Shown in pieces: positions 1 through 8,677 of a stretch of DNA of 64,000 bases; positions within the stretch are counted from its first letter, which is position 1, and every line of letters starts with the position of its first letter. Source of the stretch: Muriicola soli (GTDB lineage Bacteria > Bacteroidota > Bacteroidia > Flavobacteriales > Flavobacteriaceae); assembly GCF_004139715.1 (NCBI RefSeq), contig NZ_CP035544.1, positions 1,054,001 through 1,118,000 on the forward strand, given 5' to 3'. The translations under genes and the position numbers were made by a program. Under the pieces are notes generated by a model. That model saw only the letters and a list, made by a program, of their open reading frames with translations. It searched no databases and was not told where the DNA came from.

Positions 1-1
1 T

Positions 2-91
2 GAAATTAATACAAGTAATAGTGATTGTATTACTGTCGATCCTACCAGTGCTAATGAAGTAAGCTTAACAAATAATCAATGTTTAAATTAA
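2..91 (+). CDS. C-terminal fragment of an unidentified protein
   Basis: An open frame enters from the left edge and ends at a TAA at 89-91, giving 29 residues rich in Ser, Thr, Asn and Asp with two cysteines (it ends NNQCLN). That composition suits the end of a secreted protein, but the fragment is too short to assign. It converges on the minus-strand membrane-protein gene ending at 189. The 97 bases between them show no convincing terminator. It could be a chance open frame. Confidence 0.35.
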   Translation, partial: EINTSNSDCITVDPTSANEVSLTNNQCLN

Positions 92-188
92 TCCTATAAT
101 ATATTAGGAGAATATTCTATTCACTTTTAATTTAGGTTTCTAGATAATGAAACCAAAGTAAAAATAATTAAATGCATTCTGAATATAA

Positions 189-1130
189 TTAAAACAAAAG
201 TGACATGACTCGATTAAATGGGAGATAATTAAGAGGAAGAAGAAGAAAAACTGATAAATAGAACCAGGAGAAAACAGTTGGCCGTTCTTTTAAAGATTGG
301 ATAAATCCAAGAAGGGCTAATATGGTAGCAAATCCTAAAACCGTAGCAATAGGATAGGTGGTAAGAATAAATGTTACGAGAAAAATATCACGTATTCGAG
401 ATAAATAAAATTTCTGTGGTATTATAAAGCTTATTGCGATCAGGCCTTCAATCAATATAGTCCAATACGTAAGGAAATACCCAAATCCTTCAATGCTATC
501 CGCACCTTTCAATTCATAACTAAGACCCAGGTCATTTGTTTGCCTTAATCGAGATAAATTAGCCTCATTCTCCTTCAGAAGGTTCAAATCTATATCTCCT
601 ATAAAGGATGTAGAACCAAAGAATCTTGGATCAGTGGTATTGGTAAAGTCAAAGAACGAGCTGTTAAGAAACTCAGGAGCCAGAAATTTACCAATAGTTG
701 CAAAGAGAAAACAGAATCCTATAATATATTTTGCCTGACCTTTCATGAAATTAAGGGCAAAATTATAATTTCCTTGGGCAAGAAATAAAGATAAAATTAC
801 GGACAACATAGCGTAGGCAAATATATGCTTATGATTGGGCACATAACCTACCAGGTCCAACACTAAATAGAAGGTTGCACCAAAACCAAAAATTACTATC
901 CAATAAAATGGGTTGACCCTTAATCTTTTAAACAATATACCTGGAACTATGATAAAAGGCATAAAGATGTTTAAATAACCATTGTCAGTCATAAAAGTTA
1001 GGTAGATAACCAACAGAATTTGTAGAATAAGATTCAATAATCCCTCAGAAGAATTTAACTCCTCCCAAGTATGAACTGTTTTTAACCTTGAATCAAAATA
1101 CCTTATAATTTTACTCATCGCTATATTCAT
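189..1130 (-). CDS. Polytopic membrane protein, HTTM-like, linked to a DCC-family protein
   Basis: A 313-residue protein with about eight hydrophobic helices, including the segments LLNLILQILLVIYLTFMT and YIIGFCFLFATIGKFLAPEF. I cannot assign a family firmly. Its layout and its position downstream of a DUF393/DCC thiol-disulfide protein suggest the HTTM / vitamin-K-carboxylase-like membrane group, which is often encoded beside DUF393 proteins; that is inference from context. It is the last gene of a three-gene minus-strand set, and its first codons overlap the end of the preceding gene by about 20 bases. A second start four codons in (1118) would nearly remove the overlap and is equally plausible. 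Function unknown; inner membrane location is well supported. Confidence 0.6.
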   Translation of the reverse strand: MNIAMSKIIRYFDSRLKTVHTWEELNSSEGLLNLILQILLVIYLTFMTDNGYLNIFMPFIIVPGILFKRLRVNPFYWIVIFGFGATFYLVLDLVGYVPNHKHIFAYAMLSVILSLFLAQGNYNFALNFMKGQAKYIIGFCFLFATIGKFLAPEFLNSSFFDFTNTTDPRFFGSTSFIGDIDLNLLKENEANLSRLRQTNDLGLSYELKGADSIEGFGYFLTYWTILIEGLIAISFIIPQKFYLSRIRDIFLVTFILTTYPIATVLGFATILALLGFIQSLKERPTVFSWFYLSVFLLLPLNYLPFNRVMSLLF

Positions 1131-1581
1131 TTAGTAATTTCAATGATATCTTATTGGTCTGATCATCGAAACTTGTGCGGTACACAGAAACACTAAAAAT
1201 TTGCGAAGGATCGATATTGCTTCTGCATGAGTCATTAGCAGGAACTATTTCCCCAGAATTGTTGTCTAAGCACCATCTCATAACCCTTACTTCTATTAAT
1301 GCATCTTCTAGCCTTTCTTCATTTGGAAGAATTCTTAAGGCCACATCCAGATCTTTTAATTCTTCCACATTCCGAAAATTCAAAAAATAGGTCTTTCCAT
1401 TATCAATGAGTTTAAATCCCGCTACCCTATATAGCATTTTATCAACTTTTCCGAACATCCGCATTCCGCCACCCATCCAACTATCCATATGATCTGTCTC
1501 TACCAGAATCACATTTCGGACAAAGAAAAAAACCATTACTACTGGAACTAACAGAGAAAGAATTCTTTTGGATTTTGACAT
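1111..1581 (-). CDS. Small membrane-anchored protein of unknown function
   Basis: Starting at the ATG at 1579-1581, the product is 156 residues: a short basic N-terminus (MSKSKRILSLL), one hydrophobic helix ending near residue 25, and a soluble domain presumably outside the cytoplasm. I chose this start because the longer frame back to 1632 runs into the DCC gene, whereas this start lies 8 bases after the DCC stop at 1590. The soluble part has a Gly/Met-rich patch (WMGGGMRMFG) and three cysteines. No family recognised. Position between a DCC oxidoreductase and a polytopic membrane protein suggests the three work together. Confidence 0.55.
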   Translation of the reverse strand: MSKSKRILSLLVPVVMVFFFVRNVILVETDHMDSWMGGGMRMFGKVDKMLYRVAGFKLIDNGKTYFLNFRNVEELKDLDVALRILPNEERLEDALIEVRVMRWCLDNNSGEIVPANDSCRSNIDPSQIFSVSVYRTSFDDQTNKISLKLLNEYSDE

Positions 1582-1589
1582 AATAAAAT

Positions 1590-2009
1590 TTATAAAAATT
1601 GATCTTTTTCTTCGGGATTTGGTAATCTGCAAGAATCCCGCTTGCCAAAAAATCTGTATCTATTTCTGGCTATAAAGTTATATATAGAATCTCTTAGAAC
1701 TTTTGGTAATAATAGAAAGAAGCCCGCGAGTGTTCTATATCCAAAAGAAAGTTCCTTTAATATCATGAGTATGGCAGTTGATTTGTCATGGACTTTTCCA
1801 TTTTTATAAAGATATATCGTAGTGTAGGAGCTGTTTGTTTGAGTGTTAGCACAGTTGATATATTTATTCGAAATATCCGATTGAAGGGATGAATAAAATA
1901 TTTTTTTGGCTTTATCTCTTTTAATTACAAAATCGATGAATCCATTACATAGATTACATATACCGTCGAAGAAGATAATATATTCCGGATCAACATTATT
2001 TTGCTTCAT
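1590..2009 (-). CDS. DCC-family (DUF393) thiol-disulfide oxidoreductase-like protein
   Basis: A 139-residue protein starting with the family signature: FFDGICNLCNGFIDFVIKRD holds the D-G-x-C-x-x-C motif at about residues 15-20 that gives the DCC family its name. The remaining conserved block, with FYSSLQSD and the Tyr-Arg-rich tail RNRYRFFGKRDSCRLP, also fits. Members are small cytoplasmic proteins with a thioredoxin-like CxxC; the physiological partner is generally unknown. It is first in a minus-strand set with a small anchored unknown and a polytopic membrane protein. No Bacteroidota-type -7 box was found in the 166 bases upstream (2010-2175). Confidence 0.85.
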   Translation of the reverse strand: MKQNNVDPEYIIFFDGICNLCNGFIDFVIKRDKAKKIFYSSLQSDISNKYINCANTQTNSSYTTIYLYKNGKVHDKSTAILMILKELSFGYRTLAGFFLLLPKVLRDSIYNFIARNRYRFFGKRDSCRLPNPEEKDQFL

Positions 2010-2175
2010 TTTTTAAAGTAAAGAATTCCATTATTACCAAAATAGAAAAAACGATAAATACCCAAAAATCAAGGTAAATGATTAGTTAAACATCTAAATA
2101 AAGGCTCGGGAATATCTTATTGTTATTTGGATGTAATGCAGACTTGTTTAAATTTATTGCAGAAAGGTTCTAAAT

Positions 2176-3168
2176 CTACCTTTTTAAAAGTGCTATAATT
2201 GGCTGTGATATACGAAAAAGAAAAAAATTCTTTAGAAAAAGAACTCTAAATAAATTTTTTTTGCTGTTAGAAATATGATGTTCTATAAATAATAATTTCT
2301 CTGAATTTAATTTGTTTCTGTAATCATTAATTTTCTTATAGGAGTAACCATTTTTAAACAAAAGAAAGAAGGCATTAACATTTACCAAGGTTAACCGTTC
2401 CCTAAAAAAACGGTGTTCTGATTTATTATCCTGGATAACGGCTTTGTTATAAAAAGAATTGATGTTCCGCAATATTTTAATGTAATCCCTAGCATACTTA
2501 TCCTTCTTTGCCATGTCCGAATTACGGGTTATGGAATTGGAAGAGTGTAAAAATTCAGAGCCGATGATATCAACTGCCAGAACTCGCTTTGCGTAATACA
2601 ACACCCTGGTGTTAAATTCAAAATCTTCCCCATAAATGTGTTCTAAAAAGAACAAATTATGTTTCATTAGAAACTCTTTCGAGTATACCTTATTGCAGGC
2701 AGATCCTAAATATTGTATCTTTTGGTAGTATTCTATACCAGGGTAGATATTTCCTTGGCTATTGGTTGCCATTGTATTTAATATTACTCCTTGCTCATCG
2801 ATGGATCTGGCTCCAAATTCTAGCACATCTAGACTATAGTTGTCCATTTTAGAAATTAAAGATGATAGGGTATTAGGCATCAGTTTATCATCGGCATCCA
2901 GAAAAATAACGTACTTGCCTTTGGCCTGCTCTATCCCGGTGTTTCTGGCTCCTCCAAGGCCTTTATTTTTTTGGGATATTACTGTAATCATGGGATGGTT
3001 TTTTGCTAAATCAACGGCGACCTGTTCACTATTGTCAGGAGAACCATCGTTAATCATTAAAACTTCAACACAATCTTCAAGATCATTTTGATCAAGTACT
3101 GAATTTACACAGTTCTTGAGATATGAAGCGACGTTGTACATAGGAATTACTACAGTGACTTTATTCAT
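2176..3168 (-). CDS. Glycosyltransferase family 2
   Basis: A 330-residue inverting GT-A fold enzyme that would transfer a sugar from a nucleotide-sugar to the growing lipid-linked repeat unit at the cytoplasmic face. It begins VTVVIPMYNVASYLKNCVNS, has MINDGSPDNS near residue 40 (nucleotide contact), NKGLGGARNTGI near residue 70, and the metal-binding FLDADDKL near residue 90. The donor and acceptor cannot be read from sequence. It is the distal gene of the minus-strand EPS arm, 19 bases after the polymerase gene. AT-rich like its neighbours. Confidence 0.9.
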   Translation of the reverse strand: MNKVTVVIPMYNVASYLKNCVNSVLDQNDLEDCVEVLMINDGSPDNSEQVAVDLAKNHPMITVISQKNKGLGGARNTGIEQAKGKYVIFLDADDKLMPNTLSSLISKMDNYSLDVLEFGARSIDEQGVILNTMATNSQGNIYPGIEYYQKIQYLGSACNKVYSKEFLMKHNLFFLEHIYGEDFEFNTRVLYYAKRVLAVDIIGSEFLHSSNSITRNSDMAKKDKYARDYIKILRNINSFYNKAVIQDNKSEHRFFRERLTLVNVNAFFLLFKNGYSYKKINDYRNKLNSEKLLFIEHHISNSKKNLFRVLFLKNFFLFRISQPIIALLKR

Positions 3169-3187
3169 AAGCCATTCTTATTCAGTA

Positions 3188-4282
3188 TTATAATTCAGGT
3201 TCAGCGTAGTAAACTGCGTACATAAAATAGGTGAAAAGGAAATAAAATAACACAGCACTATTTAGGAAAAGTTTTCTTTTTCGGATCAAGGTTTTATCCT
3301 TTAAAATAGGATATATAATTATAACGGCCATAAGAAACCAAGATAGGTAAGCAAATCGATTTGAAAAACTTGCTCTAATCACTAATATCCAAAAGGCATT
3401 GCAAATCAGGTAAGTGATAAATAAAGAATTAAAAGTTTTATCCTTGAACTTACGAATGAAAATAAAATACCATCCAAGAAGAATCGCAGCGGCACTGTAT
3501 ATCAAAAAGTCAAATCTGAAACTATTATTTACACTACCACTTAAGTAGGACTCTAGTCTTGGATCTGCAAATCCCACTGAAATAAAAAGGGATTCCCAAA
3601 ATCCACCCAGTGCAATTGATAAGGGAATTGCCGACAGCCAAAAAACAGAAAACACTTTAACATTAGTAAAATACTTTGCAATAAAAAATGCTCCCACTGG
3701 AAGTAAAAGAGTTTGGTGAAAGAGAACAGCAGCTGTCAAGAACAATATTTGAGGCAAAGATTTATCACGATAGGTCATAGCCCACAAAAAAAATGAAGTG
3801 GCCATACCATTTCTAATACCATTCACTCCATAAGTCCAGAAACTCAAAGACACTATTAAAAGTAGAAAGGAATAAAACCAGTAGTTCTTAAAATACACCT
3901 TGGATATCCTATACATCGGATAAATATAAATCGCACAACAAAGAAGGAAAAATTGATGAATTGTCAATATCTTGGCAGATAGTTTCATAAAGGAATGAAA
4001 GACTATATCCTTATCTGTTAACAGAGATCCCCCAAGTTCATAATGCTCAAAATGACGAGCATAGGTTCTCATATCAGTGAAATAGTATCCACTAATGGGC
4101 CTAAGCCCCATAAAGATTATTATCGTAATTAGTAACGTTAATCCAACGCTCTTAGTGTAAATAATATTTTTTGGACTATCGAGCCTCAGGACGGCGGAAT
4201 GAAATACCGTTAACAAAACAATAGTCAAGGAAATATAAATATAAAGTGCATAATATATCTCAAGCGGTATAAAATCTATCAT
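3188..4282 (-). CDS. EpsG-family (Wzy-like) polysaccharide polymerase
   Basis: A 364-residue membrane protein with about ten helices. The stretch GLRPISGYYFTDMRTYARHF near residues 60-80 and the central FWTYGVNGIRNGMATSFFLW match the EpsG group of O-antigen/EPS polymerases, which join repeat units on the outer face of the inner membrane. It sits among glycosyltransferases and, with the flippase at 10921-12438, makes this a Wzx/Wzy-type system. The sequence of this family is very divergent, so the call rests on topology, the NGIRNG-type motif and context. Confidence 0.75.
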   Translation of the reverse strand: MIDFIPLEIYYALYIYISLTIVLLTVFHSAVLRLDSPKNIIYTKSVGLTLLITIIIFMGLRPISGYYFTDMRTYARHFEHYELGGSLLTDKDIVFHSFMKLSAKILTIHQFFLLCCAIYIYPMYRISKVYFKNYWFYSFLLLIVSLSFWTYGVNGIRNGMATSFFLWAMTYRDKSLPQILFLTAAVLFHQTLLLPVGAFFIAKYFTNVKVFSVFWLSAIPLSIALGGFWESLFISVGFADPRLESYLSGSVNNSFRFDFLIYSAAAILLGWYFIFIRKFKDKTFNSLFITYLICNAFWILVIRASFSNRFAYLSWFLMAVIIIYPILKDKTLIRKRKLFLNSAVLFYFLFTYFMYAVYYAEPEL

Positions 4283-4297
4283 TTCAACAAGATAAAT

Positions 4298-5509
4298 TTA
4301 AAGCAGATACTCTTCTGCAATCCGTTCTAACTTATACTTTGAAAGAAGAGCAGATTTATTCTTATTCAGTTTTGTATGATATTCTATATTAGAAATGACT
4401 TCTAACAAAGCATCAGCTAATTCGACTTCCTCATCAAGGAATCCCGATTCTTTTGGAATACCCAATTCTCCTTTATATAGATTTGGAGTAATAATTCCAC
4501 TTTCTGTTATAATAAATTCTCCATTCCTTTCCAAAAGTCTATAACTCATTAATTCTATAATTCCATTAGTTGAGTGTGAAGAGACGACTGGTGTGCCTAC
4601 TGCAATAGCTTCAATGATAACATTAGGTGTTCCTTCGTAATGGGACGAAAGAGCTAATACTCTGGACGCTTTTATATATTTATAAGGGTTGGATCGCCTA
4701 CCAAGAAAAAATACATTATTGTTTAATCCAAATTCATGGACCAAATTATCTATATAGTTACTAATAACAGGATCACCGTCGCCAATAAAAACTAAATTTA
4801 TATCTTTTCTCTTCTTATGCACAAAATTGAAGGCATTAATTAAATGCCAGGGTGCTTTTTCTTTAGATAGTCGTCCAATAAAAACAATACAATCGCTTGA
4901 GAATATTTTTTTTTCTTGTATCTCTGTTATTTTCTCATTACTATTTTTAATTATTTTACCAATATCATGAGGATTATAGATGACTTTTAAATTGTTAAAT
5001 CGGTATCCGCATTTGGTCAATAAATCTTCTTTTATTGTTTTACTAATGCAAACAACCTTATGAAAACTCCTATACGAACTCTTATATGCGTAAGTATAAA
5101 TTTTATTTAAAATCGTTTTGTTAGACAATTCTATGCTCTTAAAGGAATGGATACTTCCTATTTTAGTTTCACTACTGAGAGTTAGAGAAGAAAATAAATT
5201 AGCCATGTCTCCGAATGAGATAGTATATTCAATACTATATTTTTTAATCATCTTCCTAATTCTAATTGGAGCTTTAAGGTAAAAACGCAGCCGTTGAAAT
5301 TTTGACATTTCGTAAAGATCTTTTTCAGAAAGTGCATATTCGTTTTCGTTAAAATTAATAATGTCATTTTCAAGCTTTATAATCTTGAGTACTTTTACTT
5401 TGTACCCTTTATTAAGATAATAATCATAGAAATAAGTCGATAAGCGTTCCATGCCACCAACACTTCCGTAAGGAATAATTAACAATATTGCTCTAGAGTA
5501 TTTTTTCAT
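4298..5509 (-). CDS. Glycosyltransferase family 4
   Basis: A 403-residue GT-B enzyme. The N-terminal half has the acceptor-side glycine loop YGSVGGMERLSTYF. The C-terminal half carries the donor-binding features: FIGRLSKEKAPWHLI near residue 215, VFIGDGDP near 245, and the EX7E-type region HYEGTPNVIIEAIAVGTPVV near 290-310. It is retaining by family and predicted to act on the repeat unit in the cytoplasm. The gene ends 15 bases before the EpsG-like start. Its DNA is notably AT-rich (I count 18 G+C in the 60 bases 5041-5100). Confidence 0.88.
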   Translation of the reverse strand: MKKYSRAILLIIPYGSVGGMERLSTYFYDYYLNKGYKVKVLKIIKLENDIINFNENEYALSEKDLYEMSKFQRLRFYLKAPIRIRKMIKKYSIEYTISFGDMANLFSSLTLSSETKIGSIHSFKSIELSNKTILNKIYTYAYKSSYRSFHKVVCISKTIKEDLLTKCGYRFNNLKVIYNPHDIGKIIKNSNEKITEIQEKKIFSSDCIVFIGRLSKEKAPWHLINAFNFVHKKRKDINLVFIGDGDPVISNYIDNLVHEFGLNNNVFFLGRRSNPYKYIKASRVLALSSHYEGTPNVIIEAIAVGTPVVSSHSTNGIIELMSYRLLERNGEFIITESGIITPNLYKGELGIPKESGFLDEEVELADALLEVISNIEYHTKLNKNKSALLSKYKLERIAEEYLL

Positions 5510-5512
5510 TTT

Positions 5513-6454
5513 TTAATCCAAAATCGATTTTGAAGGGTCAATTGATTTGATAATTGAATCACATAAAGATTTAGTAAAATCTACTCCAGAATATTGATCA
5601 ATATGAATACCATCATAAGTATCGTACTTTTTAACTGAACTACTAAAATTTATATAGTCTATTTGCAAGCTGTCTGATAATTCTTTCATTTCTTGATCGA
5701 AATTATGCCAATATTTTAATTCAATTTTATTTATCTCCTCATCAATTGGTAATCTGACCAAATAAACACGCCCATGATTTTTTAGGAAACTAGCGGTTTT
5801 TTTTAGGTCCTCCATCCTTACATTTGATTTAACCCACTTTAAGGAATGTCTTTTATAACGTTCAATTTGAATTTGTTTCCATTCATTTAATATATTTTGA
5901 TCAGTGGGTAGATTATTATCCTGAAGCCATCCATCTTTATGCGTCAGTGTCATTTTTCTAAACATGCCCTTGAAATGAAAATAATTAAAGTTTTTAAGGA
6001 GATATTCGAAATTTGGACTAACATCCACCCATTTCATATTATGAGGTGGTAAATCAGATTCAAAATAAACCCCTCTTTCTTCTTCATGATTACCTGATCG
6101 ATTGGATACTGACCATGGATGAACACTTATTATAAATATGCCGTTTTTCGCTTTTGAATTCAATTTTCTTTTTACACTTTCTAGATAAGGTTTTCCATAG
6201 GAAATTTCAAACAATGTAAAACTGTAATTAAAAATGGGTAGATCTAGGTCAGAGTCTGTAAAATATTTATTAATAATCTTGGGTTGAATGCCTTGAAAAC
6301 TTCGAGAGTCGCCTAGAATAAGTGAAGGTGCTTTTGGAGTTGTAAATTTCTCATAGAAATAATCAACATAGCCACCATATTGCACAAGCGTTATAGTTAC
6401 AATACTAACAACAAGAATTAGAAATAATATAGCTTTAATAATAAATCTTCTCAT
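5513..6454 (-). CDS. SGNH/GDSL-like periplasmic partner of an MBOAT acyltransferase
   Basis: Starting at the ATG at 6452-6454 the product is 313 residues: one N-terminal membrane helix (FIIKAILFLILVVSIVTI), then an SGNH-hydrolase-like domain. Visible blocks are LILGDSRSFQGI (GDS, nucleophile Ser), FIISVHPWSV, and near the C-terminus YDGIHIDQYSG, where D-x-x-H completes the triad. This is the arrangement of AlgJ/AlgX- or PatB-like proteins that finish O-acetyl transfer to a polysaccharide outside the cell membrane. I chose this start because it follows the MBOAT stop (6456-6458) by one base; a longer frame to 6496 would overlap the MBOAT coding end. Function inferred from motif and pairing. 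Confidence 0.75.
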   Translation of the reverse strand: MRRFIIKAILFLILVVSIVTITLVQYGGYVDYFYEKFTTPKAPSLILGDSRSFQGIQPKIINKYFTDSDLDLPIFNYSFTLFEISYGKPYLESVKRKLNSKAKNGIFIISVHPWSVSNRSGNHEEERGVYFESDLPPHNMKWVDVSPNFEYLLKNFNYFHFKGMFRKMTLTHKDGWLQDNNLPTDQNILNEWKQIQIERYKRHSLKWVKSNVRMEDLKKTASFLKNHGRVYLVRLPIDEEINKIELKYWHNFDQEMKELSDSLQIDYINFSSSVKKYDTYDGIHIDQYSGVDFTKSLCDSIIKSIDPSKSILD

Positions 6455-6455
6455 A

Positions 6456-7886
6456 TCAGAATTGAAAGTATATAAAGGATTGAGATTTAGCCCCAAAGAA
6501 GAAAATAATACAAAAAAAGAATACGTATAAAAACCATCTTAAAATGGGGATTTCTCCATTATGTAAATAAAGTCCGTGAGTTCTATTCCTTTGAAGCCAT
6601 TCAACTGGAATTAACATGAGTATATATAATAACGGTTTCATGTCAACGGAGGGTACAGAGAGAATCGATATATCGAATAAGGATTTGGTATAATTAAACG
6701 CTTCAGTAACGGATGCAGCTCTAAAAAAAATCCAAGCAATCAGGGTTAAAATAAAAGTAATTCCGATTTGGCCAATCTCCTTGAAGTTAATAAATAAACG
6801 TCCCTCGGCTATGGTATTGGTGTTCATACGATTTTTCTTTAAAAGAAGTAAGGGTAAGAAATAAAGAGCATTTAAAAATCCCCAAATAATAAATGTCCAA
6901 TTGGCCCCATGCCAAAATCCACTTACAATAAAGATTATAAAGGTGTTTCTAATTTTTGAACTATTGCCTCCTTTGCTCCCGCCAAGGGGAATATATAGAT
7001 AATCTCTGAACCATGTGGACAAAGAAATATGCCATCTTCGCCAAAACTCTGCGATATCTCTTGAAAAGTAGGGGTACTTGAAATTTTGCATGAGATTAAA
7101 CCCAAAAAGCCTCGCAGTTCCTATGGCAATGTCAGAATATCCCGAAAAATCTCCATAGATCTGAAAAGCAAAAAAGAAGGCGCCGAGGAAAAGATCTGAG
7201 GCATTCATGTCTGTATAGTTATCGAACACCATATTGACAACGATAGCACAGTTATCTGCAATTACTATTTTTTTGAATAAACCCCATAATATTTGTCTCA
7301 AACCGTCACTAGCTTCGGCATAATTGAATTTTCTTTTCTTGTAAAATTGCGGCAATAAATTTGTTGCTCTTTCTATCGGACCAGCAACTAGTTGAGGGAA
7401 GAAACTTACAAAGGCAAAGAATGAAATAATATCCCTGGTTGGCTTTAGCTTTGCATTATAGACATCTATAGTATAACTCATTGTTTGAAAAGTGTAAAAA
7501 CTTATTCCTACGGGTAATACAATATCTAATGTAAAGGAATCTATTTCATATCCAATTGTATTAAAGGCTTGTTGCAAAGACCCTGCAAAAAAATTGAAGT
7601 ATTTAAAGAAACCTAAAAAGCCGAGATTGACTAATAAACTTATTATTAGTAAAATTTTTTTCTTTCCTGAACGAGTTGATTTTTCTATTGCCAGACCACA
7701 GAAATAGTCTATGAAGGAACTAAAAACAATCAGGGATAAAAACCGCCAATCCCACCAACCATAAAAGACATAACTAGCTGTTAGTAGTAATAAATTTTGT
7801 ATTCTTAAACTTTTATTGAGAACAAACCAGTATAGAACGAAAACAACCGGCAAGAATATGAGGAACTCAAAGGAATTAAATAACAT
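6456..7886 (-). CDS. MBOAT family O-acyltransferase (AlgI/PatA-like)
   Basis: A 476-residue integral membrane protein of about eleven helices. Family landmarks: start FEFLIFLPVVFVLYWFVLN, the loop WHISLSTWFRDYLYIPLGGS near residue 295, and the catalytic histidine in VSGFWHGANWTFIIWG near residue 325. AlgI-type members move an acetyl group across the inner membrane for polysaccharide O-acetylation. The SGNH gene begins one base after its stop, so the two are a transport-transfer pair. An acetylated exopolysaccharide is the natural inference. Confidence 0.9.
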   Translation of the reverse strand: MLFNSFEFLIFLPVVFVLYWFVLNKSLRIQNLLLLTASYVFYGWWDWRFLSLIVFSSFIDYFCGLAIEKSTRSGKKKILLIISLLVNLGFLGFFKYFNFFAGSLQQAFNTIGYEIDSFTLDIVLPVGISFYTFQTMSYTIDVYNAKLKPTRDIISFFAFVSFFPQLVAGPIERATNLLPQFYKKRKFNYAEASDGLRQILWGLFKKIVIADNCAIVVNMVFDNYTDMNASDLFLGAFFFAFQIYGDFSGYSDIAIGTARLFGFNLMQNFKYPYFSRDIAEFWRRWHISLSTWFRDYLYIPLGGSKGGNSSKIRNTFIIFIVSGFWHGANWTFIIWGFLNALYFLPLLLLKKNRMNTNTIAEGRLFINFKEIGQIGITFILTLIAWIFFRAASVTEAFNYTKSLFDISILSVPSVDMKPLLYILMLIPVEWLQRNRTHGLYLHNGEIPILRWFLYVFFFCIIFFFGAKSQSFIYFQF

Positions 7887-7897
7887 ATTCTCCGGCT

Positions 7898-8668
7898 TTA
7901 GTTGAATCTATTTTTCAGATTTCTCAATCTGAGATTCTTTATTAAGGATTCAATTAGATTCTTACCAAAGAGACTTATTAATTTCCTTTTAACATTGGGT
8001 AAGAAAGTTTTTTTATTAGAAACCCAAGACATGGCAAAATGATGAATACTAAAAGTGTTATCAGTTGGGCTAACAATACCAGTTCCATGGTCTTTAGCAC
8101 AAAAGTAATCCTTAGGAAACATGAATAAATCCTGATCATTAACCTCATAGTTTAGGGAAGTTAAATCAACTTTGTTAAGCTCCGATAGACCATATTTTTT
8201 GTTAATTTGTTTACCCATAACTCTGGGGAGGGTTTGGATATCCAAATCGCCATTTTCTTTAATAAAATGCCTTTCTCTATAGTGATCTAAGCATTGAGCC
8301 AACCATGTTGTGCCTTTTTCAGCTCCTATAACTGCAGCTTCAATCATACCTTCACCTTCAGTCCCAAAAAAATAAGGGAGGTGAAGAAGAGGATCAAAAG
8401 ACTTACGAACTTCAACATCTGTATCCAAATAAATACCACCGTGATGATACAGGGCATATAAACGTATATAGTCAGCTGCGAATGCGTATTTTTTCTGTTC
8501 AAAAGCTTGCTTGACCCATGTTGACTTTTGCAAATCAAAACGATTTAAATCCCATAGTACTAGCTCATAGTTTGGTAAATGAGTTTTCCAACTTTCCATG
8601 CATTTGGAAATCATAGGCGGATAAGGATCACCGCTAAGCCAACAATAATGAATCTTTTTTGGGATCAT
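7898..8668 (-). CDS. GT32-like glycosyltransferase with DXD sugar-binding motif
   Basis: A 256-residue protein. It starts MIPKKIHYCWLSGDPYP, then KYAFAADYIRLYALYHHGGI and YLDTDVEVRKSF near residues 70-100, the DXD metal and nucleotide-sugar site of the Gly_transf_sug (OCH1-like) family. Such enzymes in bacterial surface-polysaccharide loci add hexoses or similar sugars in the cytoplasm. It lies 11 bases upstream of the MBOAT gene in the same direction. Specificity unknown. Confidence 0.88.
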   Translation of the reverse strand: MIPKKIHYCWLSGDPYPPMISKCMESWKTHLPNYELVLWDLNRFDLQKSTWVKQAFEQKKYAFAADYIRLYALYHHGGIYLDTDVEVRKSFDPLLHLPYFFGTEGEGMIEAAVIGAEKGTTWLAQCLDHYRERHFIKENGDLDIQTLPRVMGKQINKKYGLSELNKVDLTSLNYEVNDQDLFMFPKDYFCAKDHGTGIVSPTDNTFSIHHFAMSWVSNKKTFLPNVKRKLISLFGKNLIESLIKNLRLRNLKNRFN

Positions 8669-8677
8669 ACTAGTAGC

